From contig NZ_KB907270.1 in assembly GCF_000381905.1 (NCBI RefSeq), positions 32,117 through 96,116 on the forward strand: a stretch of 64,000 nt of DNA, in the 5' to 3' direction. Made by a program: the position numbers and the translations under genes. Positions 9,237 to 19,699 of the stretch are shown piece after piece. Each line of letters opens with the position of its first letter. Within the stretch, counting starts at the first letter, position 1. Under the pieces are notes generated by a model. It ran no database searches. It was not told where the DNA came from and was given only the letters and a program-made list of their open reading frames with translations. This DNA is from Paenibacillus fonticola DSM 21315. GTDB taxonomy: Bacteria > Bacillota > Bacilli > Paenibacillales > Paenibacillaceae.

Positions 9237-9524
9237 TTAATTTATTACCCTCATCCGGGAGTTGCAGCGTTTTACACTCGTTCGTTCGTTCGTTCTTTGT
9301 AAAGTTCTAGTCAACGTTTCATATTCCGGTGCGGACTTGAATAACGGGGTAATCTGCTCCCCTATGTCATGGCAATGCCCATCTGCGCCTCGGGGTGAAT
9401 GACTTCTCAATTCTTTGGCATAAGGTCGTAAGTCCAGGGCGCTGAAGAAGACAGGCAAACGTTCTTTGAGTTCAAGCTTTTGAAGTTCTTCAAAGGAAAA
9501 TAGACTTTCTGGGAGAATATTCAT
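9237..9524 (-). pseudogene. Truncated DDE transposase (IS1182/IS4-like) remnant
   Basis: From the ATG at 9524, preceded by AGGGGGGAAG, the product begins MNILPESLFSFEELQKLEL and continues ERLPVFFSALDLRPYAKELR, the conserved N terminus of an IS1182-type transposase. After PRGADGH the family sequence is lost and only about 45 unrelated residues remain, so most of the gene is deleted. It marks the left boundary of the AT-rich RiPP block. The 250 nt between it and the lacI gene hold nothing recognisable. Confidence 0.7.
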
Positions 9525-9680
9525 AGTGACTTCCCCCCTTGGGTTTTCTGGTTTGGTCACTTGAAATTTCTCCAAGTTGGGGTGAAGTCCTTTTTTATGT
9601 CTGAAAACCTTTGTCTAGTAAGGGCTCAGGTTAATGCAAAATGCTCAACTATAAAATGTCGCATTTTAACTCTCTTCACA

Positions 9681-10364
9681 TTACAGCTCTTGCTTCAAGA
9701 AGCTAACACATGATGCACTATAAGATGCCGCTATATAGAGTAAAGTACTGATTACTACAATATGTTTTTCCCCTTGGTCGCTCGAAATAAATTGTAAGGA
9801 TTGCAGAGGAATAACCGGTACTAAACTTATTGGACTAAAGCTAGCAACAATTATGCTCGAAATTATTATAAAACCTAGATTGAGCATAATGGACTTTATT
9901 AAAGTCTTACTAATGACTGATATAAAAAAGACAACTGATATAATAGCTGCATATACAAAATAATAAAACAGTATGTTTTGAATTTGATCGATAGACAGAG
10001 ACACTTTGTTGAAAATAATAGGAACTCCCATTACTATTGCTACGTGAATGCTGATGATTACAAAACTAACTATCGAAAATACAACGTATTTTGTTGTAAT
10101 AATTCTATTTCGACTTAGACCCGTACCTATAAGTACACGGAAATTATTAGCACTATAATCACGATTTACGTAGAAGATTGCAAAAATAGTAATGTAAAGC
10201 ATTAATACAGCGGAAGAACTTACAAAGGCCGTGTTAAGTAAGATACTAGGGTCGCTGACACTTAAAAATATGGAAACTGCCATTACTACAGACATGAGAT
10301 ACAGGAGATTTGGTGAATGGGAGATTTTATACAACTCTACTTTATACATTATTTCCTCCTTCAC
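9681..10364 (-). CDS. ABC transporter permease, probable immunity exporter
   Basis: 227 residues with about six hydrophobic helices, typical of ABC-2 type permeases such as those of bacitracin, lantibiotic-immunity or YydJ systems. The start overlaps the end of the ATPase gene by 23 nt, so the two are translationally coupled. Cys-free and small, it probably forms a homodimer with the neighbouring ATPase. Substrate is inferred from the RiPP cluster only; self-protection or peptide release are both possible. Confidence 0.75.
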   Translation of the reverse strand: MKEEIMYKVELYKISHSPNLLYLMSVVMAVSIFLSVSDPSILLNTAFVSSSAVLMLYITIFAIFYVNRDYSANNFRVLIGTGLSRNRIITTKYVVFSIVSFVIISIHVAIVMGVPIIFNKVSLSIDQIQNILFYYFVYAAIISVVFFISVISKTLIKSIMLNLGFIIISSIIVASFSPISLVPVIPLQSLQFISSDQGEKHIVVISTLLYIAASYSASCVSFLKQEL

Positions 10365-11274
10365 TGACCTGTGTTAGTCGAACAAAATAATCTTCAATTG
10401 TTTCTTGCTGACGATAGTATTCTGTGATTCGGTAGTTCATTTTTACAAGCATAGATAGCAGTTCTTTAGGTACATCTGATATATCCGTTATTGTTATGTC
10501 ATTATTTTCTGCTATTATTTGGGTAATTCCTTTACTTTTTAAGAAGCCTACTACTTCCACTACATTGTCTTCATGCTTAATCCTAATGAATGGCTCACAC
10601 TGACGTTCCATTTCTTGAGCAGAGTGCAAAGCAATTAGTTCTCCTTTGTGCAAAATACCGTAGCGTGTTGCAACTTGGTGCAGCTCCGTTAATATATGGC
10701 TTGAGATTAGAAAGGTTATTCCTCTTTCACGATTCAATTTTCTTATCAAATCGCGCATATCAATGATCCCCTTTGGATCAAGACCATTAATCGGCTCATC
10801 CAATATTAAAAATTTTGGTGAACCGATCAAAGCCATTGCAAGTCCAAGTCGTTGACGCATACCTAAGGAAAACTTACTTACTTTTTTTGAACCGACATCA
10901 TCGAGGCCAACGATTTTTAGTGTTTCTCCTACTACGGACTTATTACCAATCCTTTTCGCTAATCTGATTATTTCCAAATTGTCTGCCGCAGTCATATCGC
11001 CATAACAAGCTGGTTGTTCAATCATGACCCCCATTTGTTTTCGACTATGCGAACTATGCCGATTTGTAGTTGCCCCCATTATGACAATTTCACCTTTTGT
11101 CGCCTGGCTACTCCCGGCAATGATTTTCATAAGTGTCGATTTTCCAGCGCCGTTTTCACCTATCAAGCCGAAGATTTCGCCTCGTTCAATCGTTAGCGAG
11201 ATCCCCTTTAAAACCTTCTGTCCTTTATACTCCTTTGTGAGATTTAACGTTCTCAAAATGATATCCTTTTCCAC
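10342..11274 (-). CDS. ABC transporter ATP-binding protein, probable immunity
   Basis: 310 residues of the BcrA/LanF/YydI type. Walker A GENGAGKST is at residues 39-47, the signature is SLGMRQRLG, Walker B FLILDEP, with an H-loop in SSHILTEL. The C-terminal 90 residues are the variable extension usual in this group. It is separated from the exporter operon upstream by a terminator at 11504..11535, so it should have its own promoter in 11275..11500, where I see no convincing -35/-10 pair. Partner is the permease at 9681..10364. Confidence 0.82.
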   Translation of the reverse strand: MEKDIILRTLNLTKEYKGQKVLKGISLTIERGEIFGLIGENGAGKSTLMKIIAGSSQATKGEIVIMGATTNRHSSHSRKQMGVMIEQPACYGDMTAADNLEIIRLAKRIGNKSVVGETLKIVGLDDVGSKKVSKFSLGMRQRLGLAMALIGSPKFLILDEPINGLDPKGIIDMRDLIRKLNRERGITFLISSHILTELHQVATRYGILHKGELIALHSAQEMERQCEPFIRIKHEDNVVEVVGFLKSKGITQIIAENNDITITDISDVPKELLSMLVKMNYRITEYYRQQETIEDYFVRLTQVSEGGNNV

Positions 11275-11503
11275 ATGCCCATCTCCTAATTAAGATCCAA
11301 ATAAGTGATAGAGACTATACAATTCACCCTTTTTATCCATTAACTCTTCAAATGTCCAGCTACCCAGCTATTGAGTAATTTGGATTCTCATGGTCTGCCA
11401 AACTATCGGCTAGTTCTTGAAGATAATTCATCATTCAGATGAATTAGAGCCCTATCCAACGTTTCGTCATCGGGCTTGTGGAATCATATGTTGATTTTCA
11501 TTC

Positions 11504-11535
11504 AAAAAAATATCCTGCCTCAAAATTGGCAGGAT
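11504..11535 (-). terminator. Rho-independent terminator of the RiPP exporter operon
   Basis: On the minus strand an 8-bp stem ATCCTGCC / GGCAGGAT with an 8-nt loop is followed, after one A, by seven T residues. It ends the unit 60 nt after the permease stop. The remaining 320-nt gap 11275..11594 holds this and AT-rich sequence only. Confidence 0.85.
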
Positions 11536-11594
11536 GACAAAATTAAGTGTACGAGCTAAAGCCATTTTACACTAACCGCTATTAAAATCATTAG

Positions 11595-14144
11595 TTACCC
11601 CACCTGCCGAAGCATTTGCATAGGCTTTGTTTGTAAGGACTGTCTGGCCGCAAGCCAGACTACAGCTTCTGTTGTAATAACAGATAGACCAATACCGTAA
11701 AGTATCCAAGCTTTGTTTACAACAAGAGAGGTGTGAAAAACAAGTAGTATGACTGCCGATGTTAGCATTATGGACATTGTGACACCTACTAAACCAGCAA
11801 CGAAAGAAATTATTAAATTCTCTAGTAGTACATCCACCATAATCTTCTTTGATGAACTTCCAATCGCTTTGAATATAGCAATATCGCGATTTTTTTGAAT
11901 TAACCCGATTACGATTTGATTTCCGATCATTAGAATGGCAGTGATAAATGCAAAAAGGGTAACAACCGAAAAAAATGTGCTCTGCATTTTAATAATATAT
12001 TTCAAACTATCACTTGCAGTGTCTGATATTAAGTAAGCCATAGCAGACGAAGGGAGATTTTCATTCAACTGTTGAAGCACCTTATCGGTATTAGCACTTG
12101 GAACGTCTATGGAGTAAGAGATTCTACTAGGAGAGCCATACTGCAGTAATGTATTCATAGGAATTCTCATTTGTACAGTCTTAACAATACCTGACTGAAA
12201 AAAACCTACAATTTTTAATTCAATTACTTTTGTGCCAATTCCAATAGATATTGTATCACCTAATTCAAATCCTAAATTTTTGTAGTCTTCCAGCAACAGT
12301 GCTGATTTCTGCAATCCATCTGATGTGGTTAAATCTCTTCCTGATTCGATTTTGTATGGTCTCATTAAGTCGCCAGTATTCGTACCTTCAATAGATAATC
12401 TGTTCGTGCTAAAAAATTTATTATTCTTGCCTTTTTCCTGTAAAATGGGGAGTATGTCATTTGAATTAATCCCATTAAGAAAACCGCTAAGCTGAATACC
12501 TTTTGACCACTTATCGATATTTATTGCTTTAAAACGCTCCTCTACGCTCATTTCATCTTGAATAGAAGAAGTCACTAATAAATTACCCTTGGATTCAGTT
12601 TCAAGTTGAGTTTTAACCGAATCAATAAGATTTTCTGCAATCATATGACTCATAACAGCAGATAGTACGCCCACCGTCAAAGTTACAGTTAATAAACTAT
12701 TTGTTTTCTTAAAGGATGATAGATTATGAAGCGGTACATACCAGCGTTGTGGTGCAAATCTGCGAAGGGAACCGATGAAGCCAAAAAATAAAGAAAATAA
12801 AAAAGCTATACATCGAACAAGAATAATAATGATTAAAAAAACTAGAAAAACAACACACCACGTAATCAATACTTTCATTATCCACGAACGCGATGAATCA
12901 ATGAACAATGTTTTTTGTAGATAGAGCGCACAGAAAAAGGTTACAAGCAAATCATACAACCTTTTTCTCCAAAAACTTCTTTTGAGCGGAGGGAGAGACA
13001 TCGTGGTATCTTTTAATAAATCCATTGGCCGGATAAAGATCATTCCCCCCAGCGACGTCCAAGAAGAGAAAACAGGAATGAAAAGACCTAGAAAAAAGCT
13101 AACACCTATTGTACGGAAGCTAATATGACCATAGAGCGGAACAGATAACATCCTTCCCAAATATGTAGTCAACCATATGTTAACAAGTAATCCGATTCCT
13201 ATCCCAATTAAAGTTCCGCATATTCCCATGATTGCACTTTCTCCAAGGAAAAAAAATCGGATTTGCCGATTTTTTAAACCAATTGCCTTCATAGCTGCAA
13301 TATCTCTCATACGGGAGAGCATAGTCACGCGCATTGTATTGGATACCGTGATGGAGCAAATCCCTAGTGCAAGCAAACTAAATATCTGCAAGACAGGAAG
13401 GAGTGTCTTCATATCCTGTAGACGCTGCTGTACCTTATCATTTAATGTAATAATATCAATACCAGGTATATATTCTTTCAGTTGCTCTTTAATAACTTGA
13501 GACTCATTGGCTGCAGGTATTTGAAATAGTATTTCATTTACTGATTCAGTATCTATGTTCAAAATTGAATAAAGCTGATTCAGATTAACATAGCCGGCTC
13601 CAAAGACGTTAGCATCTCCGTAGGATTCCTCTACATTGTGAACAATACCTGTCAAAGTAAAAGACTGCATGGTTCCATCTAAGGAATTCGGGATAGAAAC
13701 CTTATCACCAACCTTGGCTTGTAACCGATCCGCGGCACCTTTTGATAGTAAAATAGAATCCTTTTGCATATTGCGAATATTCTCAAACTGCTCCACACCA
13801 TAATAGGGGTATTTTGTAGGATCAATTCCTTTGATAATTACGCTTGTCGTTCTGCTTTGAGATTTAATCATGGTTTGGCTCACATAAGAAGCTAAGTAAT
13901 TTATATTTTCGTCTTTATCGAAAAGACTTCCTATCTGAGAATGTTTGAGAGGTTTTAAATAGGATTGGACTAATAAATCTCCGCCAAGCATGGTTTTAGC
14001 TGAGTTTCGGATGGAGTGAGGAGCAAGTTCTGCCAAACTAAACATTAAAAAAAAGCATGTAATCCCAACAATAATGCTGAATACTGTAAAAAAAGTTCGC
14101 AGCTTACTTCTTAGCAAACTTCTCCAGGCTGATTTAAAAAACAT
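11595..14144 (-). CDS. MacB/FtsX-type ABC transporter permease
   Basis: 849 residues with two FtsX-like units: an N-terminal helix after WRSLLRSKLRTFFTVFSI, a large extracytoplasmic domain, three helices around residues 250-370, then a second copy with helix, soluble domain and three C-terminal helices. The two-unit plan is common in Gram-positive peptide exporters and resistance pumps. It starts 14 nt after the matching ATPase. It is likely to export the modified peptide or remove it from the membrane; the sequence does not decide. Confidence 0.85.
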   Translation of the reverse strand: MFFKSAWRSLLRSKLRTFFTVFSIIVGITCFFLMFSLAELAPHSIRNSAKTMLGGDLLVQSYLKPLKHSQIGSLFDKDENINYLASYVSQTMIKSQSRTTSVIIKGIDPTKYPYYGVEQFENIRNMQKDSILLSKGAADRLQAKVGDKVSIPNSLDGTMQSFTLTGIVHNVEESYGDANVFGAGYVNLNQLYSILNIDTESVNEILFQIPAANESQVIKEQLKEYIPGIDIITLNDKVQQRLQDMKTLLPVLQIFSLLALGICSITVSNTMRVTMLSRMRDIAAMKAIGLKNRQIRFFFLGESAIMGICGTLIGIGIGLLVNIWLTTYLGRMLSVPLYGHISFRTIGVSFFLGLFIPVFSSWTSLGGMIFIRPMDLLKDTTMSLPPLKRSFWRKRLYDLLVTFFCALYLQKTLFIDSSRSWIMKVLITWCVVFLVFLIIIILVRCIAFLFSLFFGFIGSLRRFAPQRWYVPLHNLSSFKKTNSLLTVTLTVGVLSAVMSHMIAENLIDSVKTQLETESKGNLLVTSSIQDEMSVEERFKAINIDKWSKGIQLSGFLNGINSNDILPILQEKGKNNKFFSTNRLSIEGTNTGDLMRPYKIESGRDLTTSDGLQKSALLLEDYKNLGFELGDTISIGIGTKVIELKIVGFFQSGIVKTVQMRIPMNTLLQYGSPSRISYSIDVPSANTDKVLQQLNENLPSSAMAYLISDTASDSLKYIIKMQSTFFSVVTLFAFITAILMIGNQIVIGLIQKNRDIAIFKAIGSSSKKIMVDVLLENLIISFVAGLVGVTMSIMLTSAVILLVFHTSLVVNKAWILYGIGLSVITTEAVVWLAARQSLQTKPMQMLRQVG

Positions 14145-14158
14145 GGATGCTCATCCTT

Positions 14159-14863
14159 TCAACCTTTAATCATCTCAATGTTAGTGATAAGCCCATCCCG
14201 TAAATGAATAACACGATCCGCTCGCCTGGCAACACTGGGGTCATGGGTTGCAATAATAAAACACATATCTAAATCGTCTCTTAAGCTGCAGATAAGATCA
14301 ATGATCGTTTTTCCTGTTTCCTCGTCAAGATTTCCTGTTGGCTCGTCAGCAATAACAATTGCAGGCGTATTTACTAATGCTCTTGCTAACGCTACACGTT
14401 GCTGTTGCCCTCCCGAAAGCTGACTAGGCAGATGCTTGAAGCGTTCCCCCATTCCAACGAGTTCAAGCAACTTTGCTGCACGATTGCGTATGTCGCCGCG
14501 TCTGACCCCTTTTAAACCAAATAAGGGCAGCATGACGTTCTCCATTGCATTCATAGTGGAAATCAAATTAAAGGATTGGAAAACAAATCCGATTTTATTA
14601 GCTCGACAACTCGATAAATCAGCTTCTGACAAGTTGGTAAGCTCTTGTCCTTCTAAATATACTTGACCGCATGTAGGAATATCTAAAGTACCAAGAATGC
14701 CCAATAAAGTTGACTTTCCACTCCCACTAGGTCCCATAATACAAACGAGTTCTCGCCTGTTAAATTCTATATCGATTCCTTTCAAAATTTCTATCGGTCC
14801 CGTTTCGAGTAAGTATTCTTTGTGTAAATTTTCAGTTTTAAGAATACTATTCATTTTGTGCAA
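14159..14863 (-). CDS. MacB/LolD-type ABC transporter ATP-binding protein
   Basis: 234 residues: Walker A GPSGSGKST, the Q-loop FVFQSFNLI, signature LSGGQQQRVALARAL and Walker B VIADEPTGNLD, all complete. It overlaps the protease gene end by 17 nt and is followed by its permease, so the three are one transcription unit. Probable exporter ATPase for the RiPP product. Confidence 0.9.
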   Translation of the reverse strand: MHKMNSILKTENLHKEYLLETGPIEILKGIDIEFNRRELVCIMGPSGSGKSTLLGILGTLDIPTCGQVYLEGQELTNLSEADLSSCRANKIGFVFQSFNLISTMNAMENVMLPLFGLKGVRRGDIRNRAAKLLELVGMGERFKHLPSQLSGGQQQRVALARALVNTPAIVIADEPTGNLDEETGKTIIDLICSLRDDLDMCFIIATHDPSVARRADRVIHLRDGLITNIEMIKG

Positions 14864-16052
14864 CCTGCTTTCTCTTCCGATTTTTTATTTTTTGTACGAT
14901 GTACGTTATGGGTTTTATGAGAATAATAACACCCAAAGCAAGAAAACCTTTAATAGAATTTACGTCAAAACTTAGAATAGACGTGAAAATAAATAAAATA
15001 TACTGTAACATGTATGTCGTTGCAATTGAAAAAGCAATAATATAAACAGAACAATAAGTTAGAAACACAACTTTATACTTACGATTCATATTTTTAATTT
15101 CTGAGGCTAATTTATGCCGATATGAACGCAATTGAAGTACATATCCACAAAAACTGTATTTTAGCAATCTAAATGCCCTTGTATGAAGATTGGGGATCCC
15201 TAAAATATCAGTTAAAACCCAAAAGCCATCAAATCGTAACGATGGATTTAGGTTGCTAACTACTGTCAACAAGATAAAGTGGTTGGCGATCAATAGGTAC
15301 TCTGATTGGTTGAAAATAAAAATAATCTGAAAAATTATGAAGACCCATAATTGAAAATATACACCAGAAATATCTACTAAAACACGTTGCTTTCTCGGAA
15401 GGCTCCAGGCTTCACTTAAATCAACAAATAGCACCGGCGTTAAGAAGTAAAGACCAATACCAACATCTTTAGGCTTTATATTGCACCGATAAGCAGCAGT
15501 CATATGTCCCAGTTCATGAATGAACGCTGACAAATACAAAAGTAATGTAGATACTATCATTAAACGATACGAACTTAGTGCATGAAACAGAGAATATCCA
15601 TACGAATAGCGAATGAATAGAGTGAATTGTAATATAAGGAGTATGCAAAAGATAATGAATAGAGGGATTGAAAACAAACTTTTTAATATTGAACAAAGCT
15701 TCTTCAGCCTACTTGAATCCATAATTGGTGTTCGAAAGGATATAGCAGAATGATGTGCAGCTTTTTTTTCATTCCCCACTATTACGCCTTGTTTTAATAA
15801 GTTGCATTCAATCAATGATCTTAATTCATCAAATATAAACACTTCGTTGTATATTTTTGACATTATATCACATAAATTTTCTACGGAGTTAGTTCCATTA
15901 ATATAAGAAAAGAGAGTTTTAATTTTTTCGCTTACTTTCATTTGTAGACCGTTATCAAATCTAATTAAATATTGTGGAGAAGTTTCCCACACATCCATTG
16001 TGTGAACAGTGTAGGGTATCAGTTGTGGATAACCTATCCGTTCTACGTTCAT
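14847..16052 (-). CDS. M50-family membrane metalloprotease with PqqD-like N terminus
   Basis: 401 residues. HELGH at residues 179-183 within a membrane helix supplies the zinc ligands, and NLNPSLRFDG later matches the site-2-protease N-x-x-P-x4-DG motif. About six to eight membrane helices follow residue 125. The first 90 residues are soluble and look like the winged-helix PqqD/RRE fold that binds leader peptides. Proteins of this kind (for example YydH) sit in radical SAM peptide operons and are thought to remove the leader. AAAGGAG precedes the ATG. Likely role: cleaving the modified precursor of 19750..19917. Confidence 0.8.
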   Translation of the reverse strand: MNVERIGYPQLIPYTVHTMDVWETSPQYLIRFDNGLQMKVSEKIKTLFSYINGTNSVENLCDIMSKIYNEVFIFDELRSLIECNLLKQGVIVGNEKKAAHHSAISFRTPIMDSSRLKKLCSILKSLFSIPLFIIFCILLILQFTLFIRYSYGYSLFHALSSYRLMIVSTLLLYLSAFIHELGHMTAAYRCNIKPKDVGIGLYFLTPVLFVDLSEAWSLPRKQRVLVDISGVYFQLWVFIIFQIIFIFNQSEYLLIANHFILLTVVSNLNPSLRFDGFWVLTDILGIPNLHTRAFRLLKYSFCGYVLQLRSYRHKLASEIKNMNRKYKVVFLTYCSVYIIAFSIATTYMLQYILFIFTSILSFDVNSIKGFLALGVIILIKPITYIVQKIKNRKRKQVAQNE

Positions 16053-16130
16053 AGGGACATCTCCTTTCGAAGGGATGTATATTCGACAAGGTCCGGCGGT
16101 TAAGTATACTAATTTAAAATTTCCGCGGGT

Positions 16131-16500
16131 TTAACCAGTCCCATGCTTACATGTAAAGTGGATGTCCAGCTTATTGGCCAGTCCTTCGCCTTTCAGTAGC
16201 TTAAAAGCTTCATAAAAGGAACGGATACTACGAGTGTTCAGGTTGTCTATCACCAGTACGATTTGCTCCGCATCGGGCTAGTGGACATTAATCAACTTCT
16301 GAATACACAGGGTAAAATCCATACGGTTCGTTGATTCAAAACGCGGACGTTCGCTTGGCTCCCAACGGCGTAACATCATAAACGGATTGATGACGCCGTT
16401 GTGATTGTATTCATAATCAACACGTTTCGTTTGATTTGGCTTGCCCGTGATGGATAGACAGGTTGTTTTTCAAGATTGGTGATGTTCTTCTTGGATTTAG
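16131..16500 (-). pseudogene. IS630-family transposase remnant with internal stop
   Basis: The minus strand encodes RVDYEYNHNGVINPFMM, then FTLCIQKLINVH, a TAG stop at 16278..16280, and PDAEQIVLVIDNLNT, matching the DDE domain of IS630 transposases ('YPDAEKIVLVQDNLNTH'). The upstream part is in another frame, so there is also a frameshift. It lies between the second maturase and the protease gene, and accounts for the 760-nt gap 16053..16813; the rest of the gap is AT-rich and unassigned. The insertion may have split one RiPP operon in two. Confidence 0.8.
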
Positions 16501-16813
16501 TCCTTTACCGGTGTTTTCCATCAACTATCCCTCCGATTATGATGATTGTATCGGTTAGCTTATGACAACTATTGGCTTGATCCGTTAAATAGTACTAGGA
16601 GTCTCTCTAATGAAGAAACCGATAGTGTTCAATCGCCTTTATTTCTTCACAATAATAAAATGATTGAACACATCTCAAAAAATAATATTTCATAAGTTCA
16701 AAACTGACTATAATCCTCAACCATTTTGCACATTCACACCCTATAAATTCCTAAAAATAAAAACCACGTACCCTCATAGAAAGTAATCACTAGGAACCTT
16801 ATGAGAAGTGAAA

Positions 16814-18268
16814 TTATTCCATTAGCTGAATGAACTTATCTTTATTCTGCTCAATACACGTTGATATCGTTTCGTGAGCATAATTACAGTAAGGACTTAC
16901 GATATCTCCGTTACGCATCAGATTTGCAAATGCACATCCTCCACCACAAAATAATGAAATGGAACAGTCCAAGCACTTTTCAGAATCGGTTATATCACGA
17001 TCCCATATTTGGTGAGCTTCAACATTTATTTGATATTCAGGATAAAAAGTAGCAATGGAAATATTGGGTCTACCTACTGATTCTGGGCAGGGGTATATAA
17101 GGCCGTCTGTACCGAATGTATAATAGCGTTGGTCTCTAGCACTACATTCCTTGAATAAGGGTACACTTCCTGAACCGAGTGCACATGAATCAGAAAACTG
17201 TAAACTATCCCAATTGAACGAACGTATCGACTCCCTAATTCTTGATGTTCGCATTGTCAAAACGGTGCCAAGTTTTGCATTAAACTTATGCATAAATGAA
17301 TCTAAGTCCCCAAACTTTTTATATAAAGCCACTAATAATTCATGTTCAGGAAGATGATTGGGTAAATCTACACCAAAATGATCTGTAACAGGCGAAATTT
17401 GCCAAGCAAAATTGGGCATAGTGTTCCACCCTTGCTGTTCAATGAAGTCAGCTAATTCTTCTAAGTATTCGACATTATCTTTATTTACATTTGTTCGAAC
17501 TGCAACTCCAAATCCCCGTCTTAAGGCATCAGAAATATTTTTTACAATTCGAACAAACGTACCTTTCCCACCTGCGGTAATCCTTCGCGAATCATGAATC
17601 TTTTGGGGACCATCAAGTGATATCTGAAAAAAATCCCAGCTTTCTTTAAAAGGCTCTAACATATCCAAAAACTCATGCAGTTGGGTCCCATTTGTTATGG
17701 CATACATCCTGAAACCATAGTGTTCAATCGCACGTTGGACAACTTCAGATACTGCCTTCTTTGTTATTGTTAAGAAAGGCTCCCCACCGTATAGCATCAT
17801 CTTATGTTGAGAGCCAATAAATCTTCCTCTATCACTTTCCATCTGGATTATTTTATCAACTGCTTCAAACATTTTGTTGATCTGGTCAGGCTCAAGTGCG
17901 TGCGATTGTTCATGAATAGAATGGTCTTGAAAACAATAAGAACATCTTAAATTACATGCATAAGTCGTACAAACATTAAATGTAACCCCCCCCTTACTTT
18001 TCATAGAAGCTAAATTCATTACTTTCCTGATCTGATAAAGTTTATCCAGTTCAATAGCTCTACTTTCATAAACATAGCCTCGTCTTAAAAAAAAATTAAC
18101 AAGTTCTTGGGTGTCACTATCAGAATCAAGGGGCATATTATTACTTATACGATCAAGTACTTCTTTTACTTCTTTGCCAAATACATCGATGGCACCAGTC
18201 AGGGAATTAATTACAAAATACTGCCCCTCCTGAAGCTTATGAATCGAATTATAAGTGCTTGAAATCAT
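16814..18268 (-). CDS. Radical SAM/SPASM peptide maturase 2
   Basis: 484 residues from the ATG at 18268, which follows GGAGG by 10 nt and begins 1 nt after the upstream gene ends. The first 90 residues resemble a PqqD-like leader-binding domain (YFVINSLTGAIDVFGKE). The radical SAM cluster is C-N-L-R-C-S-Y-C (Cys105, 109, 112), followed by YGGEPF and ISLDGP. The C-terminal 110 residues are a cysteine-rich SPASM domain (SDSCALGSGS, IYPCPE, EKCLDCSISLFCGGGC) binding auxiliary Fe-S clusters. Predicted to form thioether or related crosslinks on the Cys-rich precursor. Clearly paralogous to the gene before it. Confidence 0.9.
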   Translation of the reverse strand: MISSTYNSIHKLQEGQYFVINSLTGAIDVFGKEVKEVLDRISNNMPLDSDSDTQELVNFFLRRGYVYESRAIELDKLYQIRKVMNLASMKSKGGVTFNVCTTYACNLRCSYCFQDHSIHEQSHALEPDQINKMFEAVDKIIQMESDRGRFIGSQHKMMLYGGEPFLTITKKAVSEVVQRAIEHYGFRMYAITNGTQLHEFLDMLEPFKESWDFFQISLDGPQKIHDSRRITAGGKGTFVRIVKNISDALRRGFGVAVRTNVNKDNVEYLEELADFIEQQGWNTMPNFAWQISPVTDHFGVDLPNHLPEHELLVALYKKFGDLDSFMHKFNAKLGTVLTMRTSRIRESIRSFNWDSLQFSDSCALGSGSVPLFKECSARDQRYYTFGTDGLIYPCPESVGRPNISIATFYPEYQINVEAHQIWDRDITDSEKCLDCSISLFCGGGCAFANLMRNGDIVSPYCNYAHETISTCIEQNKDKFIQLME

Positions 18269-18269
18269 T

Positions 18270-19664
18270 TCATTGTATCCTCCTTTCAAACAGCGGTGAT
18301 TCATCTTGCAATATCGCTATATATTTTTCTAAACGATCATGGACTCTTGGACAGTTAGGTTTATCCAAGCTACCATTTACAAGCAAGGCTTCAGTTGGAC
18401 ACCAACCTCCACAAATTGGTGCTGAAGGGCATTCAATGCACTGAGGTATGGTATATGAATTAAAATTGCACCACTTGTTATGCAGCGATTCATTAATCTG
18501 GAGTTCGGGAAAAAATTGACCAATACTGTACTCTGGTCTTCCTACCAAATCAGGACATGGATATATATAATTATCAGGACCAAACGCATACATACGCCCC
18601 TCTGCCGCTTCACAGAACGTATAATTTGGAGAAATCATTCCAATGTGCCCACCTAGTCGTGGATCTAACAACATGGTCGATCGGTAAAGTCGATAAATTT
18701 CCGATCCAAACTTTAGCCGGTTTTTATTCAAAAGCTCTTTGATTTTAGGAGTCGCCGATAGTAATTTTCTTAGAATTTCATAACCCTGCAGGATAGTAGA
18801 ATCAATTTCTTGACAGGTATGGTTGGTAACTGCAGATAATGAAATAGATAAGTTTTCATAATCTAATAAACCAATATCATCATAATATTGGATCAAGCTT
18901 GATATGTGGTCTATATTTTTTCTATCGATATTGACACGCAAAATTACCTGAATGCCAGTTTCTAGGACAGTTCTAACTCCTCGATGAATAACATCAAAAG
19001 TTCCCTGTCCACCAACTAAGTAACGACGAATGTCATGTATTTCTTTCGGGCCATCAACAGTGACTAAAACACTCATACGTTCTTTGTATAATTCAAAAAT
19101 TTCGATGAAGGATTCCAAAAAATACCCATTCGTATTGCAACCGATTTGGAGCTTTCGCTCAGATGCCATTTTACAAATTTTTCCCACAACATTTTTTGTC
19201 ATAGGTAGAAGAGGCTCTCCACCGAACAAGTTCACCAAACCAGGTTTGTTCCCATTACGTATACTTACTTGATCGATGAACTCCATAACTTTATTCAGTT
19301 GCTGATCACTCATAACCTCCATATTTTCATGTTGCGAGTGGCCTTCGAAACAATAGGAGCATCTATAATTACATGCATAAGTTGGACAGACAATATAATG
19401 CATCATCTCGCTAGAATCAACAATTGTAGTCGCCTGATTAATTCGTCTCTCTTGATCAAATTCATCTCGAAACAGGTATCCCCGTTGAAGAAGTAATTCA
19501 ATGCATTCCTCAGACAACTCTGCTTCAGCATCTTCATTTCCATTTAATTGATCCATGATTTGAACGAGCTCATATGAAAAAAAATCGACAGCACCTGTTA
19601 ATGTGTTTATTAGCAACACTTCATCTCCGACAGGGAAGCGAAGCATATAACGATTTACAATCAC
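18270..19664 (-). CDS. Radical SAM/SPASM peptide maturase 1
   Basis: 464 residues starting at GTG. The N-terminal stretch (LLINTLTGAVDFFSYELV) is the same leader-binding type as in maturase 2. Cys98, 102 and 105 (CNYRCSYC) bind the SAM cluster; FGGEPL and VTVDGP follow. The SPASM region has YTFCEAAEG, IYPCPD, PQCIECPSAPICGGWC and a final Cys. Both enzymes keep every cluster cysteine, so both should be active, which argues for two distinct modifications or a heterodimer as in thuricin CD (TrnC/TrnD). A hairpin at 19700..19729 separates it from the precursor gene. Confidence 0.9.
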   Translation of the reverse strand: MIVNRYMLRFPVGDEVLLINTLTGAVDFFSYELVQIMDQLNGNEDAEAELSEECIELLLQRGYLFRDEFDQERRINQATTIVDSSEMMHYIVCPTYACNYRCSYCFEGHSQHENMEVMSDQQLNKVMEFIDQVSIRNGNKPGLVNLFGGEPLLPMTKNVVGKICKMASERKLQIGCNTNGYFLESFIEIFELYKERMSVLVTVDGPKEIHDIRRYLVGGQGTFDVIHRGVRTVLETGIQVILRVNIDRKNIDHISSLIQYYDDIGLLDYENLSISLSAVTNHTCQEIDSTILQGYEILRKLLSATPKIKELLNKNRLKFGSEIYRLYRSTMLLDPRLGGHIGMISPNYTFCEAAEGRMYAFGPDNYIYPCPDLVGRPEYSIGQFFPELQINESLHNKWCNFNSYTIPQCIECPSAPICGGWCPTEALLVNGSLDKPNCPRVHDRLEKYIAILQDESPLFERRIQ

Positions 19665-19699
19665 TCTTAATCACACTTTCCTTTTGAGAGTTTCATGCG

